This document shows positions 7,484-15,854 of a DNA stretch of 64,000 nucleotides, one piece after another. The DNA comes from CAMTWB01 sp037441775. GTDB lineage: Bacteria; Desulfobacterota; Syntrophia; Syntrophales; CAMTWB01. The stretch spans positions 20,884-84,883 of the forward strand of contig JBBIRO010000010.1 in assembly GCA_037441775.1 (NCBI GenBank), written 5' to 3'. Position numbers and translations under genes: made by a program. Positions within the stretch are counted from its first letter, which is position 1; each line of letters starts with the position of its first letter. Below the pieces are notes generated by a model that searched no databases, had not been told where the DNA came from, and saw only the letters and a program-made list of their open reading frames with translations.

Positions 7484-8257
7484 TTAAGCCGACAGCAACT
7501 CTGCCAGCATTTCCTGATGGATTATCCCGTTTGATGCGGCAATATCCGGTGAGGAAAGCTGATGGGGCCGACCGGAGAGTTCCGTCAGCGCCCCTCCCGC
7601 CTCCTTTATCAGAAGCAACCCCGCGGCCACGTCCCAGGGCATCAGTTGCAGCTCCCAGAAGCCGTCAAAACGCCCGGCGGCCACATATGCCATATCCAGG
7701 GCCGCAGAACCGGCCCGCCTGACCGCCTGGCATGATACTGCCATACGATTGAAATATTTGATATTGTTGTTTTGTGCGGTCCTTATGTTGTAGGGAAAGC
7801 CGGTCGCAAGCAAGCTTGCCTCGAGACTGTCCACCTGGGATACGGAAATCCTGCGGCCATTAAGAAATGCCCCCCGACCCTTTTCAGCGACGAACATCTC
7901 ACCCAGCATCGGATTGAATACCACCCCCAGGCGGACCTCCCCTCTAATCTCCAAGGCCACCGAGACAGAAAATACGGGGTAGCCATGGGCATAGTTGGTT
8001 GTCCCGTCTAGCGGGTCGATAATCCAACGATAATCTGATCCCTTGGTTTGTTGCGGCGATTCTTCCGAAAGAATATCATGCTGGGGATACCGGGAGGTTA
8101 TCCGGGCGATGATCAGTTCCTCCGACAGCCGGTCCCCTTCGGTAACGATGTTTTTTTCCCCCTTGAAGTCCACCTGGTGAGCTTTATGGAGCCGATTTTT
8201 TAGCAGCAGGCCTGCTTCCCTGGCTATCGACAGGGCAAATCCACGATATCGTTCCAA
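7484..8257 (-). CDS. suhB: Inositol monophosphatase family protein (SuhB-like)
   Basis: The 257-residue protein carries the lithium-sensitive phosphatase motifs: SEES with metal-binding Glu at 65-66, DPLDGTTNYAHG at 81-92 (metal-binding Asp residues and catalytic Thr), and PWDVAAG near residue 208. The fold dephosphorylates inositol-1-phosphate or related sugar and nucleotide phosphates. In bacteria, SuhB members also act in rRNA transcription. It starts at TTG with GGAAGGAG upstream on the minus strand. It faces yjbQ tail to tail. Confidence 0.88.
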   Translation of the reverse strand: MERYRGFALSIAREAGLLLKNRLHKAHQVDFKGEKNIVTEGDRLSEELIIARITSRYPQHDILSEESPQQTKGSDYRWIIDPLDGTTNYAHGYPVFSVSVALEIRGEVRLGVVFNPMLGEMFVAEKGRGAFLNGRRISVSQVDSLEASLLATGFPYNIRTAQNNNIKYFNRMAVSCQAVRRAGSAALDMAYVAAGRFDGFWELQLMPWDVAAGLLLIKEAGGALTELSGRPHQLSSPDIAASNGIIHQEMLAELLSA

Positions 8258-8600
8258 TCCTGATTTCTCCTTCCTTCCATGGCATTCGCAATTTTATTTA
8301 TGTAACGTAAGACGGTTTGGCCGCTTAATGACTCCTGGTTTAAGTGGCTTGCTGGTCAGCTTTTACCACATCTTTGCCCGCTCTTCTTGCTGATTCAATC
8401 TTGCAGATTGAACCGGGCCGCCAAAAAAGTTATTTCTGTTGATAATACTCCTGTAAAAATCGGCCGGGCGTAATTGTAGTCCATTTTCGCCTCTGCGTGG
8501 CTTTATCGTGCCAATCGGACGGCTATTTTATGTTACTTGCCAGTGGAACGTAAATACTCCCTCAATAGCAGGGTTTTTCGCCCGGGAAGAAATAGGGATT
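8258..8600. other. Intergenic stretch, nothing recognised
   Basis: This AT/GC-mixed spacer lies between divergent suhB and uppP. It should contain promoters for both. I could not pick out a convincing -35/-10 pair, an RNA or a conserved open frame. Confidence 0.4.
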
Positions 8601-8665
8601 GACTACTTCGTAAAAAGCCAATATGCAGCGCTGGCGAAGTATCCGCACTCTTTACGAGGCGGTCC
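8601..8665. repeat. Dispersed repeat family 1, inverted pair
   Basis: GACTACTTCGTAAAAAGCC (8601-8619) faces its inverse CTCTTTACGAGGCGGTCC (8648-8665), giving a 65-bp MITE-like element with imperfect terminal inverted repeats. It ends 30 bases before the uppP start and may form part of its leader. Confidence 0.7.
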
Positions 8666-8695
8666 TTACCGAAATACAAGACCCTAAGGACAAAA

Positions 8696-9457
8696 ATGAA
8701 CTGGGTTGAGGTAATCGTCATAGCCATCGTGGAAGGCCTCACGGAGTTTCTGCCCGTCTCTTCCACGGGCCACATGATCTTGACCGAAAAGCTGCTGGGG
8801 CTGGAAAGCACCGAAGTCAGCCGCCTGTTCATTGTCAATATTCAGTTCGGGGCCATCCTTTCCGTCGTCGTTTTGTACTGGCGGCGTTTTTTTCAGCGCC
8901 TTGATTTTTACTACAAGCTCTTTGTCGCCTTTCTCCCGGCGGCCCTTTTCGGTTTCCTCCTGGGGAATTGGCTCGATTCCCTGCTTTCCAGCGCCCTGGT
9001 GGTTGCCATAGCGCTTTTGGTGGGGGGAGTCTTCCTCATTTTTGTGGACCGTGTTTTCCAGCAAACCGCGGACGATCAGCAGGTTACCTACCGGAAGGCC
9101 TTGATCATCGGCCTCTTTCAATGTCTTGCCATGATCCCCGGGGTATCCCGCTCGGCGGCGACGATCGTGGGAGGTATGTCGCAGAAATTGAACCGCACCG
9201 TCGCGGCGGAGTTTTCTTTTTTTCTTGCCGTCCCCACCATGTTTGCCGCTTCGGCCTACAAGCTTATAAAAAACTACGAAATCATGAATCCGGATAACCT
9301 CGCGCTACTTCTTGTGGGAAATGCCGTGGCCTTTCTCGTGGCCATGGGGGCGATAAAATTCTTTATCTCCTACCTGACCCGCCATGGTTTCCGGCTGTTC
9401 GGGTATTATCGGATTATTGTCGGAACGATGATCCTGATCTTGCTTGCGTCGTCATAA
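8696..9457 (+). CDS. uppP: Undecaprenyl-diphosphatase UppP (BacA family)
   Basis: This is an integral membrane enzyme that removes a phosphate from undecaprenyl diphosphate, recycling the lipid carrier for peptidoglycan and other envelope polymers. The 253-residue sequence opens with the family signature EGLTEFLPVSSTGH (residues 13-26; catalytic Glu/His region). It has the second motif PGVSRSAATIVGGM at about 148-161, with the catalytic Ser/Arg. Several hydrophobic helices follow. Length matches the family. It stands alone on the plus strand between suhB and the convergent MFS gene. Confidence 0.95.
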   Translation: MNWVEVIVIAIVEGLTEFLPVSSTGHMILTEKLLGLESTEVSRLFIVNIQFGAILSVVVLYWRRFFQRLDFYYKLFVAFLPAALFGFLLGNWLDSLLSSALVVAIALLVGGVFLIFVDRVFQQTADDQQVTYRKALIIGLFQCLAMIPGVSRSAATIVGGMSQKLNRTVAAEFSFFLAVPTMFAASAYKLIKNYEIMNPDNLALLLVGNAVAFLVAMGAIKFFISYLTRHGFRLFGYYRIIVGTMILILLASS

Positions 9458-9627
9458 ATGTTTGATGTTTCTATAATATCAATCCATTATACGGCTGATC
9501 ATTTGTTATATGTTTCTTCCCTCGTGGCTGTGTCCCGGTGCATCATCGCCTAAAAATACTTAAGTGCCAGGCTCCGTTTTTGCACCTCTTGCGCCTGTTT
9601 CTACTCAGAGGAATTTCAGGGCTGGTC

Positions 9628-10809
9628 TTATTTGTCGTATTGCTCATGAAGCTTCAGGAAGGGCATTAAGAGAACGCTCATAAGCATAATGACTCCCAAC
9701 AGGATAAATCCCATGCCAAAGGAGTAGAACTCGCCGAAGAAGCCCAGGATCGCGGGAATAACGCCTGAAGCGACCAAATTTGCCAAAACCATCGTTAAAG
9801 AAAGATACAGGCTCCGTGCGGCAGGCGGCGTAATTCGGGAAATGATGGTGAATCCCGCGGGAAAAAAGCAAACGGTCAAGAGAGGCTGGATAAACACAAT
9901 TACCAGCACCCACCGATCGGGTATTATGGCAAGAACAATCGTCGTTAAGGCGCTGAAGATAAACACTGTCGCAATCATCGGCTTGGGTCCGAAGCGATCG
10001 GACAGCCAACCGGAAATCAGGACGATCACCAGAAGGGGGATTCGCGACAGACCGATGACCGAGTTGGCCAGTGTGCGGTCTATCCCCCGCTCCTCAACCA
10101 GATACAAGGGCATCATGCTGAACAAACCGACGGTGGACCCAACCGCCAGGGCGAAGAAAACCACTATAATCCAGAAAGCCGGCCCCTTAAGAATCAAGCT
10201 GATGCTGGAAACCTGCGGCGGCTCACCTTTGAAATCCGTCCCCGGGGCAAAGCGGAAAAAAAACAAACCCAAAACCAAAGACGCGGTGCCAACCAGCGCG
10301 ACGACACCCTCCCAGCCCCCCAGGCCAAGGAATGCCTCTACCAGCAGTGGGGCGCAAATAAAGGCCAGGGTTGGGGCATATTCATGGATAGCGATGGCCT
10401 TCCCCCAGTTGTCGGGGCGGGTGGCCAGGGTAAGAGCCGTCATTCCTGAGGGCAGATAGAGCCCGGTGGCAAGCCCCAGGAGGAGGAGTCCCCCGCGAAT
10501 ACCCCAAAGTGAGTCACTCAAGGCCACAAGATAGAAGGCAAACGCCGTGGATACCGCCGACATAACAATGGTTCGACGGTTGGAAAGACTAGCTGAAACA
10601 AAAGCGGAAGCAAACAGCCCCCCGGCGTAGCCGAAGGCGATAAACATAAACAGGCTGCCAGAGATGGCGTGGCTGATACCAAGCTGACCCTCGAGGACTG
10701 GCAAGAGCGGCCCCAGAATCAGGCGGCAAAGCATATTGAGGAAAAAGATGCCCGTCAGAAGAAGAAGGAAGTATAATTGGGATGTTCGGGAAAGATAAAT
10801 TTCCGCCAT
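9628..10809 (-). CDS. MFS transporter
   Basis: With the ATG at 10809, preceded by GGGAGG at good spacing, the protein has 393 residues and about 12 hydrophobic segments in two halves. A charged stretch in the middle (about 195-210) separates them. The loop after TM2 has SNRRT. The second half has the characteristic GWLSDRFGPKP (about 260-270), the MFS loop 8-9 signature. The substrate cannot be inferred. A long hairpin lies 15-61 bases upstream. The 3' end faces uppP convergently, so it is probably a single-gene unit. Confidence 0.85.
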   Translation of the reverse strand: MAEIYLSRTSQLYFLLLLTGIFFLNMLCRLILGPLLPVLEGQLGISHAISGSLFMFIAFGYAGGLFASAFVSASLSNRRTIVMSAVSTAFAFYLVALSDSLWGIRGGLLLLGLATGLYLPSGMTALTLATRPDNWGKAIAIHEYAPTLAFICAPLLVEAFLGLGGWEGVVALVGTASLVLGLFFFRFAPGTDFKGEPPQVSSISLILKGPAFWIIVVFFALAVGSTVGLFSMMPLYLVEERGIDRTLANSVIGLSRIPLLVIVLISGWLSDRFGPKPMIATVFIFSALTTIVLAIIPDRWVLVIVFIQPLLTVCFFPAGFTIISRITPPAARSLYLSLTMVLANLVASGVIPAILGFFGEFYSFGMGFILLGVIMLMSVLLMPFLKLHEQYDK

Positions 10810-10823
10810 CAATTAGCCTCCCG

Positions 10824-10870
10824 CTTTGCCGTCCGGGACGAGCCTGGCCCGCCTACAGCCGACGGCAAAG
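10824..10870. repeat. Long hairpin between nuoN and the MFS gene
   Basis: Arms CTTTGCCGTC (10824-10833) and GACGGCAAAG (10861-10870) are a perfect 10-bp inverse match. An inner imperfect stem (GGCGGGC with GCTCGTCC on the minus strand) completes a rod-like structure. No T-run follows on either strand, so it does not look like a standard terminator. It could be an extragenic palindrome or a leader structure of the MFS gene. Confidence 0.6.
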
Positions 10871-10926
10871 GGCAGCAACCTGACCCCGCTTACGAGGAGT
10901 AGGGCAAAATATCTGACCCGTGACAT

Positions 10927-12318
10927 TTACAAGATGTTCCCGAAGAAATCCAGCAGCCCGAAGGGCAGGACCCCCAGGTAGATAATGGCGGCGATAAAAA
11001 GGTAGCAGAGGGCCTTTTCCCGCGGAGACAGATTTAGTGGTGCGCAGGCAGCGGCTTCCCGGGAATAGCTCATCCTGACTAAATTAAGATAATAGAAGAT
11101 CGAAATGACCGTATTGACAGCGCCAATGATCACTATCGCCAGATGACCAGCCTCAAAGGCGCTGATAAAAAGGAAAAACTTGCCCGTAAACCCCCCGGTG
11201 GGCGGTATTCCCGCCAGGGCAAAGGCGCAAACAGCCAGCGTCAGGGCCAAAAGCGGCGACCGACGGGCCAGCCCCGTCAGATCCTCCACCTGGAGGTTTT
11301 CCCCCCCACGGGCCAGGACGAGAATTACAAAAAAAGCGCCCATGTTCATGAACAGGTAAACCAGCGAATAGTATATCACCGCCGCGTAACCGTCGCCATT
11401 CCAGGCGATCAGACCGAGCATCAGGTACCCCGCGTGGGCGATGCCGGAATAGGCCAAAAGCCGTTTTAAGTCTTTCTGCACCAATCCCACCAGGTTGCCC
11501 AGGGTCATGGAGCAGGCCGCAAGCACAATGAGGACATTGGTAAAGTTCCCGGAATCGCCAGGCGCCATCTGGACGATCCGGATAAGTAATGCCGCCGCCG
11601 CCAGCTTGGGCAGGGTGGCAATGAAGGTGGTGGTGGTATTGGAAGAGCCCTCGTAGATGTCCGGTGTCCAAAAATGGAGCGGAAAGAGCGAAAGTTTGAA
11701 GAAAAAACCCGCCAAAACCAAAAGCACGGCAAAGGCCGCCAAAGGCTCCCCAATCATTCCAGGAAGTTTCAGCATGATTGCGGTAAGATACGTCGAGTGG
11801 GCCAGGCCGTAGAGGTAACCCATGCCGTAGAGCATGATTCCGGTGGACATGGCGCCGAAGAAAAGGTACTTCATCGCCGCCTCTATCTGGGTTTTGGTTT
11901 GGGCTTGACGCAGGGGAACAATAACGTACAGGCTGAAGGAAGAGATCTCCAGGGCGATAACCAGGGAAATCAGCTCCACCGCGCTGACCATCATCATCAA
12001 CCCCAGGGTGGAAAACCCCAGGAACATGAAGTATTCCGCCCCGAACTCCCGCGGGGCGTCACCCCGGTTCTCCCCGGAGAAAAGGATGAGAAATAAACCC
12101 GTCATTATGAAAAGTTTGAATACCTGAGAGAAGAGATCTATCTGGTAGGCCGCCCCTAGAATCTCGCCCTCGGCCCCAAGGCAAAGAATGGTTAGCAAAA
12201 GACCGATTACGGCCCCTAGACGGGCCTGTCCCAGCAGCTCGAGCTTTTCCTTCCTGAGGGAAGCCAGAAGGAAGAAGATCGAGTAGGCGAGAATATATAG
12301 TTCCGGCAGGATGACCAT
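10927..12318 (-). CDS. nuoN: Complex I subunit N (NuoN)
   Basis: This is an antiporter-like proton-pumping membrane subunit of quinone oxidoreductase. The 463-residue sequence keeps the functional charges: TM5 Glu124 (IALEISSFSLYV), TM7 Lys208 (GFFFKLSLFPLHFWTPD) and TM8 Lys238 (TLPKLAAA). The phrase PDIYEGSSNTTTTFIATLPK is typical of NuoN rather than NuoM or NuoL. It is the last gene of the minus-strand complex I cluster, 10 bases after nuoM. Confidence 0.93.
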   Translation of the reverse strand: MVILPELYILAYSIFFLLASLRKEKLELLGQARLGAVIGLLLTILCLGAEGEILGAAYQIDLFSQVFKLFIMTGLFLILFSGENRGDAPREFGAEYFMFLGFSTLGLMMMVSAVELISLVIALEISSFSLYVIVPLRQAQTKTQIEAAMKYLFFGAMSTGIMLYGMGYLYGLAHSTYLTAIMLKLPGMIGEPLAAFAVLLVLAGFFFKLSLFPLHFWTPDIYEGSSNTTTTFIATLPKLAAAALLIRIVQMAPGDSGNFTNVLIVLAACSMTLGNLVGLVQKDLKRLLAYSGIAHAGYLMLGLIAWNGDGYAAVIYYSLVYLFMNMGAFFVILVLARGGENLQVEDLTGLARRSPLLALTLAVCAFALAGIPPTGGFTGKFFLFISAFEAGHLAIVIIGAVNTVISIFYYLNLVRMSYSREAAACAPLNLSPREKALCYLFIAAIIYLGVLPFGLLDFFGNIL

Positions 12319-12328
12319 AACAAATCCT

Positions 12329-13816
12329 CTAGGGGATAAATTTCATAAGTTCCCCTTGATAATAGCTCAAGGTTTTTTCCATGGCAAAGACAAATGGTTT
12401 GGGGAAAAGGCCGACCCATAAAACAAACAGCGCTAAGGGGAGCAGAAAAAAGACTTCCCGGAGGCTTAAGTCCACCAGGCCGGACCGGATGTCCTCCCTC
12501 CCCCAGGCGATCTGTTTGAGCAGGCGCAACATGTAGGCCGCGGCCAAAAGGGCGCCTAAGACCGTAATAAATCCGATCAGTTTGCCCTTCCCAAAGGCGC
12601 TGATGAGCACGTACAGTTCGCTGATGAAATTATTTGTCCCGGGAAAGGCGAAAGAGGAGACGGCAAAGAGGCCGAAGAAGCCCATATAGACGGGCATTAT
12701 TTTGCCCAGACCGGCATTATCGTGGATTTCCCGGCTGTGAGTCCGTTCATACACGATCCCCACGCAGCAGAAGAGCGCCCCCGTGGTAATGCCGTGGTTT
12801 AACATCTGCAGCATGGCGCCCCGGAATCCGAACAGGGCAAACGTAAATATTCCCAGGGTGACGAAACCCATGTGGGCCACGCTGGAGTAGGCAATCAGCT
12901 TTTTCATATCGCTCTGGCCCAGGCAGATATAGCCGCCATAGACAATGGCGATAAGCGACAGGGCGATAATCCAGGGCGCCGCCCAGATGCTCGCCTCCGG
13001 GGTAATTGGCAGGCTGAAGCGCATAAAACCGTAAGTCCCCATTTTTAAGAGGATGCTGGCCAGAAGGACGCTGCCTGCCGTGGGCGCCTCGGTGTGGGCC
13101 GCCGGCAGCCAGGTGTGGAAGGGAAACATGGGGACCTTGATGGCAAAGGCAATCCCGAAGGCCAAAAACACCCAGACTTGAAAAACGAAGGAATAATTCC
13201 GGAACATGGCCTCCGGAATATTGAAGGTGCCGTTGTGGAGGTACAGGGCAATGATCCCCACCAGCAGAAATACGCTGCCAAAGAGGGTGTAGATGAAGAA
13301 CTTGATTGAAGCGTAGTCCCTTTTGGGTCCGCCCCAGACGGCGATAAGCAGATACATGGGGATCAGCATCGCCTCCCAGAATAGATAGAAGAGGACAAAA
13401 TCCAGGGCGCAGAAAACGCCGATCATCGCCGCTTCCATCAAGAGGACGCAGATCATGAATTCCTTTACCCTGCTTTCAATCGCCCTCCAGGAGCACAGGA
13501 CGCACAGCGGGGCGATAAGGGTTGTTAAGGGGATAAGAAAAACGCTGATCCCATCCACCCCCAGTAGGTAGTAGATCTCATATTTGGGAATCCAGGGCAG
13601 CCTTTCGACGAACTGGAACAGATGAGTTGTCGGGTCGAAGTGAAGGTAAATCAGCAGGGACACAAGAAAGGTAACACTGCTGACGCCAAGGGCCGTAAGC
13701 TTGATCAGCCGGTCGCTCTTTAAGAAAAGAATCGCCAGAACCCCCAGCACCGGCAAAAATATAGTGGCGGAAAGCAGGGGAAAATTAAGCTGATTCATTA
13801 TGAGATACTGGTCCAT
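12329..13816 (-). CDS. nuoM: Complex I subunit M (NuoM)
   Basis: This is an antiporter-like membrane subunit next to NuoN in the proton-pumping arm. Using the ATG at 13816, which has AGGGA upstream, it has 495 residues. Charged residues expected for a proton channel are present: TM5 Glu148 (LFWEAMLIPMYLLI), TM7 Lys227 (AFAIKVPMFPFHTWLP) and TM8 Lys258 (ILLKMGTYG). GGPKRDYASIKFFIYT and HTEAPTAGSVLLA are diagnostic of NuoM/ND4. It lies between the long NuoL-like subunit and nuoN. Confidence 0.94.
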   Translation of the reverse strand: MDQYLIMNQLNFPLLSATIFLPVLGVLAILFLKSDRLIKLTALGVSSVTFLVSLLIYLHFDPTTHLFQFVERLPWIPKYEIYYLLGVDGISVFLIPLTTLIAPLCVLCSWRAIESRVKEFMICVLLMEAAMIGVFCALDFVLFYLFWEAMLIPMYLLIAVWGGPKRDYASIKFFIYTLFGSVFLLVGIIALYLHNGTFNIPEAMFRNYSFVFQVWVFLAFGIAFAIKVPMFPFHTWLPAAHTEAPTAGSVLLASILLKMGTYGFMRFSLPITPEASIWAAPWIIALSLIAIVYGGYICLGQSDMKKLIAYSSVAHMGFVTLGIFTFALFGFRGAMLQMLNHGITTGALFCCVGIVYERTHSREIHDNAGLGKIMPVYMGFFGLFAVSSFAFPGTNNFISELYVLISAFGKGKLIGFITVLGALLAAAYMLRLLKQIAWGREDIRSGLVDLSLREVFFLLPLALFVLWVGLFPKPFVFAMEKTLSYYQGELMKFIP

Positions 13817-13858
13817 TGCCAAAAGTCCCTTTATTTGACGTAAGGCCTCACACCCTCG

Positions 13859-15613
13859 TCATACCACCAAAAACCACAAGACTAAAAAGAAGATCAAAAC
13901 CGACAGCCCGATATAGGTCTGCAGCTGGCCCGTTTGCAGCTTCCTCACCCCGCCGCCTATCTTAAGGGCGGCCGAAGCGGTTCCGTCCACGATGCCGTCA
14001 ATGGCCTCTTGATCGAATCTTACCGCCAGAGCCGCCTTCCGGAAGAGAAGCTTGAGGCCGATCGCCTTCCAGACATCGCCCCACCTGTTGTCCGCGGGCG
14101 CGATAACGCCCTCGTCCAGACGTACAAAATATTTCGCTCCCTGACGATATAAATAATCGACATCGAGGTTTATCTTCTCCTCTGGTGAAAGCTTCTTGAG
14201 CAGGAGGTAAAAGACCAGGCCGGTCATCGTGAGCAACTGGAAGGCTTCCGACAGATGGTGCAGGGTGTAGGGCTGGTATTCTACGTCATATGGCAAAAGC
14301 GCGTAAAGCGGGTCCGGATAGACGCCCAGAATGAAGCATAAGGCCGAGGTAAGTCCCATCGCCCAGAGCATATTTTTTGGCGGTTCCTTGGGCGCTATGG
14401 CGGATTGTTTCCCAAAAAAGGCGAAATAGGTAACCTTTAGCCCCACTGAAAGAAAGGTGCCGATCGCCGCCAGCTGCATCAGCGCCATCAAATAGAGTCT
14501 GCCTTCCTCATGCGCTGCGGCGACAATCATGGACTTGCTGACAAAACCGCTGAAGAGGGGGAAGCCGGAAATGGAAACCGCCCCGACGACGTAGCCCAGC
14601 ATCGTCAGGGGCATATAACGCCACAATCCCCCCAATTGGCTGAGTTTGGCCGTGCCCGTCATGTAGAGCACCGCTCCGGCGCCCATGAAAAGCAGGGCCT
14701 TGTAGAGAATGTGCGCAAAGGCGTGGGCACAGGCGCCATTGACGGCCAGATGCGCGCCGATGCCGATGCCGGCCACCATGTACCCCACCTGGCTGATAAT
14801 GTGGTAGGCCAGGACCCTGCGCATGTCGTTTTCGATTATCGCATAGATGACGCCGAAGATCGTCATCGCAACACCCATTACCGCCAAAATCTCGAAGCCG
14901 GAAAAACCGCGCGCCAAAACATAAACGGCGGTCTTGGTGGTAAAGGCGCACAACAGGACGGCGCCTTCGACCGTCGCCTCGGGGTAGGCATCGGGAAGCC
15001 AGGCATGAAGCGGCAACACCGCGGCATTCAGGGCGAATCCGGCTAAAACTAGATATTCCGCCAGCCCCGCCTCAGCAGGAAGAAAAGCCGTAAACTCAAG
15101 ATCCCCGGTCTTGAAATAAACCAGCATAATGCCCGTAAACAGGCACAGCCCCCCGAAAACATGGACCAAAAGGTACCGGAATCCGGCGTCGATCGCCGCG
15201 GGTGTGCGCCGATACCAGATCAGCAAGACCGAAGAGAAGGCCATAATCTCCCAGAAGAGGAAAAGGGTGAGGTAGTCGCCTGCGAAAAGCGCTCCCAGGG
15301 AACTGCCCACATAGAAATTCCCCGCCATGTGGTGGCCGGTTTCCTTGACATGCAGCCCATAAATGGCCCCCAGGAGGGCCATGATGACAAAAACCCAGGC
15401 AAAGACCAGGCTCAAGCTGTCAACCCGGCCAAAGGTGAGCTCCAGGCCTAAAAACTGAAGCTGTCCATAGACCCCCTCCGTCATGCCTGCCACCAGAAAG
15501 ATCGAAAAAAGCGGTATCAACAGGGCGAGGGTCTGCCGGGCCTTGCCTTGGAAAAGGGGCATAAGCAAAGAGCCAAGAAAGTAAACCAGCGCCGGATGAA
15601 ACCAACTATCCAT
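13859..15613 (-). CDS. Long antiporter-like subunit with NuoL-type tail (NuoL position)
   Basis: From the ATG at 15613 (GAGGA upstream) the protein has 584 residues. It belongs to the Na+/H+ antiporter subunit D / NuoL superfamily: TM5 Glu122 (FLFWEIMAF), LPLHAWLPDAYPEATVEG and TM8 Lys227 (CAFTTKTAVYVLAR). The TM7 lysine of active antiporter subunits is replaced by Asn196 (GFALNAAVLPLH). The C-terminus (DQEAIDGIVDG, LQTGQLQTYIGL) resembles the last part of NuoL/ND5, so it probably fills the NuoL place. It overlaps the preceding small gene's region closely and has a paralogue at 28468-30264 without that tail. Confidence 0.85.
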   Translation of the reverse strand: MDSWFHPALVYFLGSLLMPLFQGKARQTLALLIPLFSIFLVAGMTEGVYGQLQFLGLELTFGRVDSLSLVFAWVFVIMALLGAIYGLHVKETGHHMAGNFYVGSSLGALFAGDYLTLFLFWEIMAFSSVLLIWYRRTPAAIDAGFRYLLVHVFGGLCLFTGIMLVYFKTGDLEFTAFLPAEAGLAEYLVLAGFALNAAVLPLHAWLPDAYPEATVEGAVLLCAFTTKTAVYVLARGFSGFEILAVMGVAMTIFGVIYAIIENDMRRVLAYHIISQVGYMVAGIGIGAHLAVNGACAHAFAHILYKALLFMGAGAVLYMTGTAKLSQLGGLWRYMPLTMLGYVVGAVSISGFPLFSGFVSKSMIVAAAHEEGRLYLMALMQLAAIGTFLSVGLKVTYFAFFGKQSAIAPKEPPKNMLWAMGLTSALCFILGVYPDPLYALLPYDVEYQPYTLHHLSEAFQLLTMTGLVFYLLLKKLSPEEKINLDVDYLYRQGAKYFVRLDEGVIAPADNRWGDVWKAIGLKLLFRKAALAVRFDQEAIDGIVDGTASAALKIGGGVRKLQTGQLQTYIGLSVLIFFLVLWFLVV

Positions 15614-15854
15614 AAAAATCCTCATCTTTGGCCAAAAATAAATGGGCCAGCCCCTTGGCCGCCTTAATCAGCAAAAAACAGCCAACGGCGCCGAAGATGC
15701 TCCAGAAAACATATATTTTATCGATTAAAAAATGTGCCTCCGCCCGGGACTGGACGATATCGAAAATAAGAACAACGGCAATCCAGGCGATAAAAACGTT
15801 TCTTGCCGTCCTGGCGTTTTTTTGTATCAATTCGATAAATTTAACGATCTCCAT
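15606..15854 (-). CDS. Small two-helix membrane protein in the complex I cluster
   Basis: The 82-residue protein has an N-terminal amphipathic segment and two hydrophobic helices (about 20-36 and 48-65). It ends in a short acidic tail, KDEDFYG. It sits between two antiporter-like subunits and overlaps both (ATG inside the stop of the upstream gene). A counterpart in the same relative place in the Mrp operon (28206-28478) ends KRSEDYYDR and has the same two-helix plan, so the two appear homologous. I do not recognise a named family. A structural role joining the neighbouring subunits is a guess from context. Confidence 0.75.
   Translation of the reverse strand: MEIVKFIELIQKNARTARNVFIAWIAVVLIFDIVQSRAEAHFLIDKIYVFWSIFGAVGCFLLIKAAKGLAHLFLAKDEDFYG

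Noticed and set aside
9842..10459. A 205-codon plus-strand frame opposite the MFS gene
   Set aside because: Its composition is low-complexity and basic, as expected for the antisense of a hydrophobic gene, and the MFS signature on the other strand is clear.
10824..10926. Riboswitch upstream of the MFS gene
   Set aside because: I could not match the hairpin to any riboswitch consensus I know; left as an unexplained hairpin.
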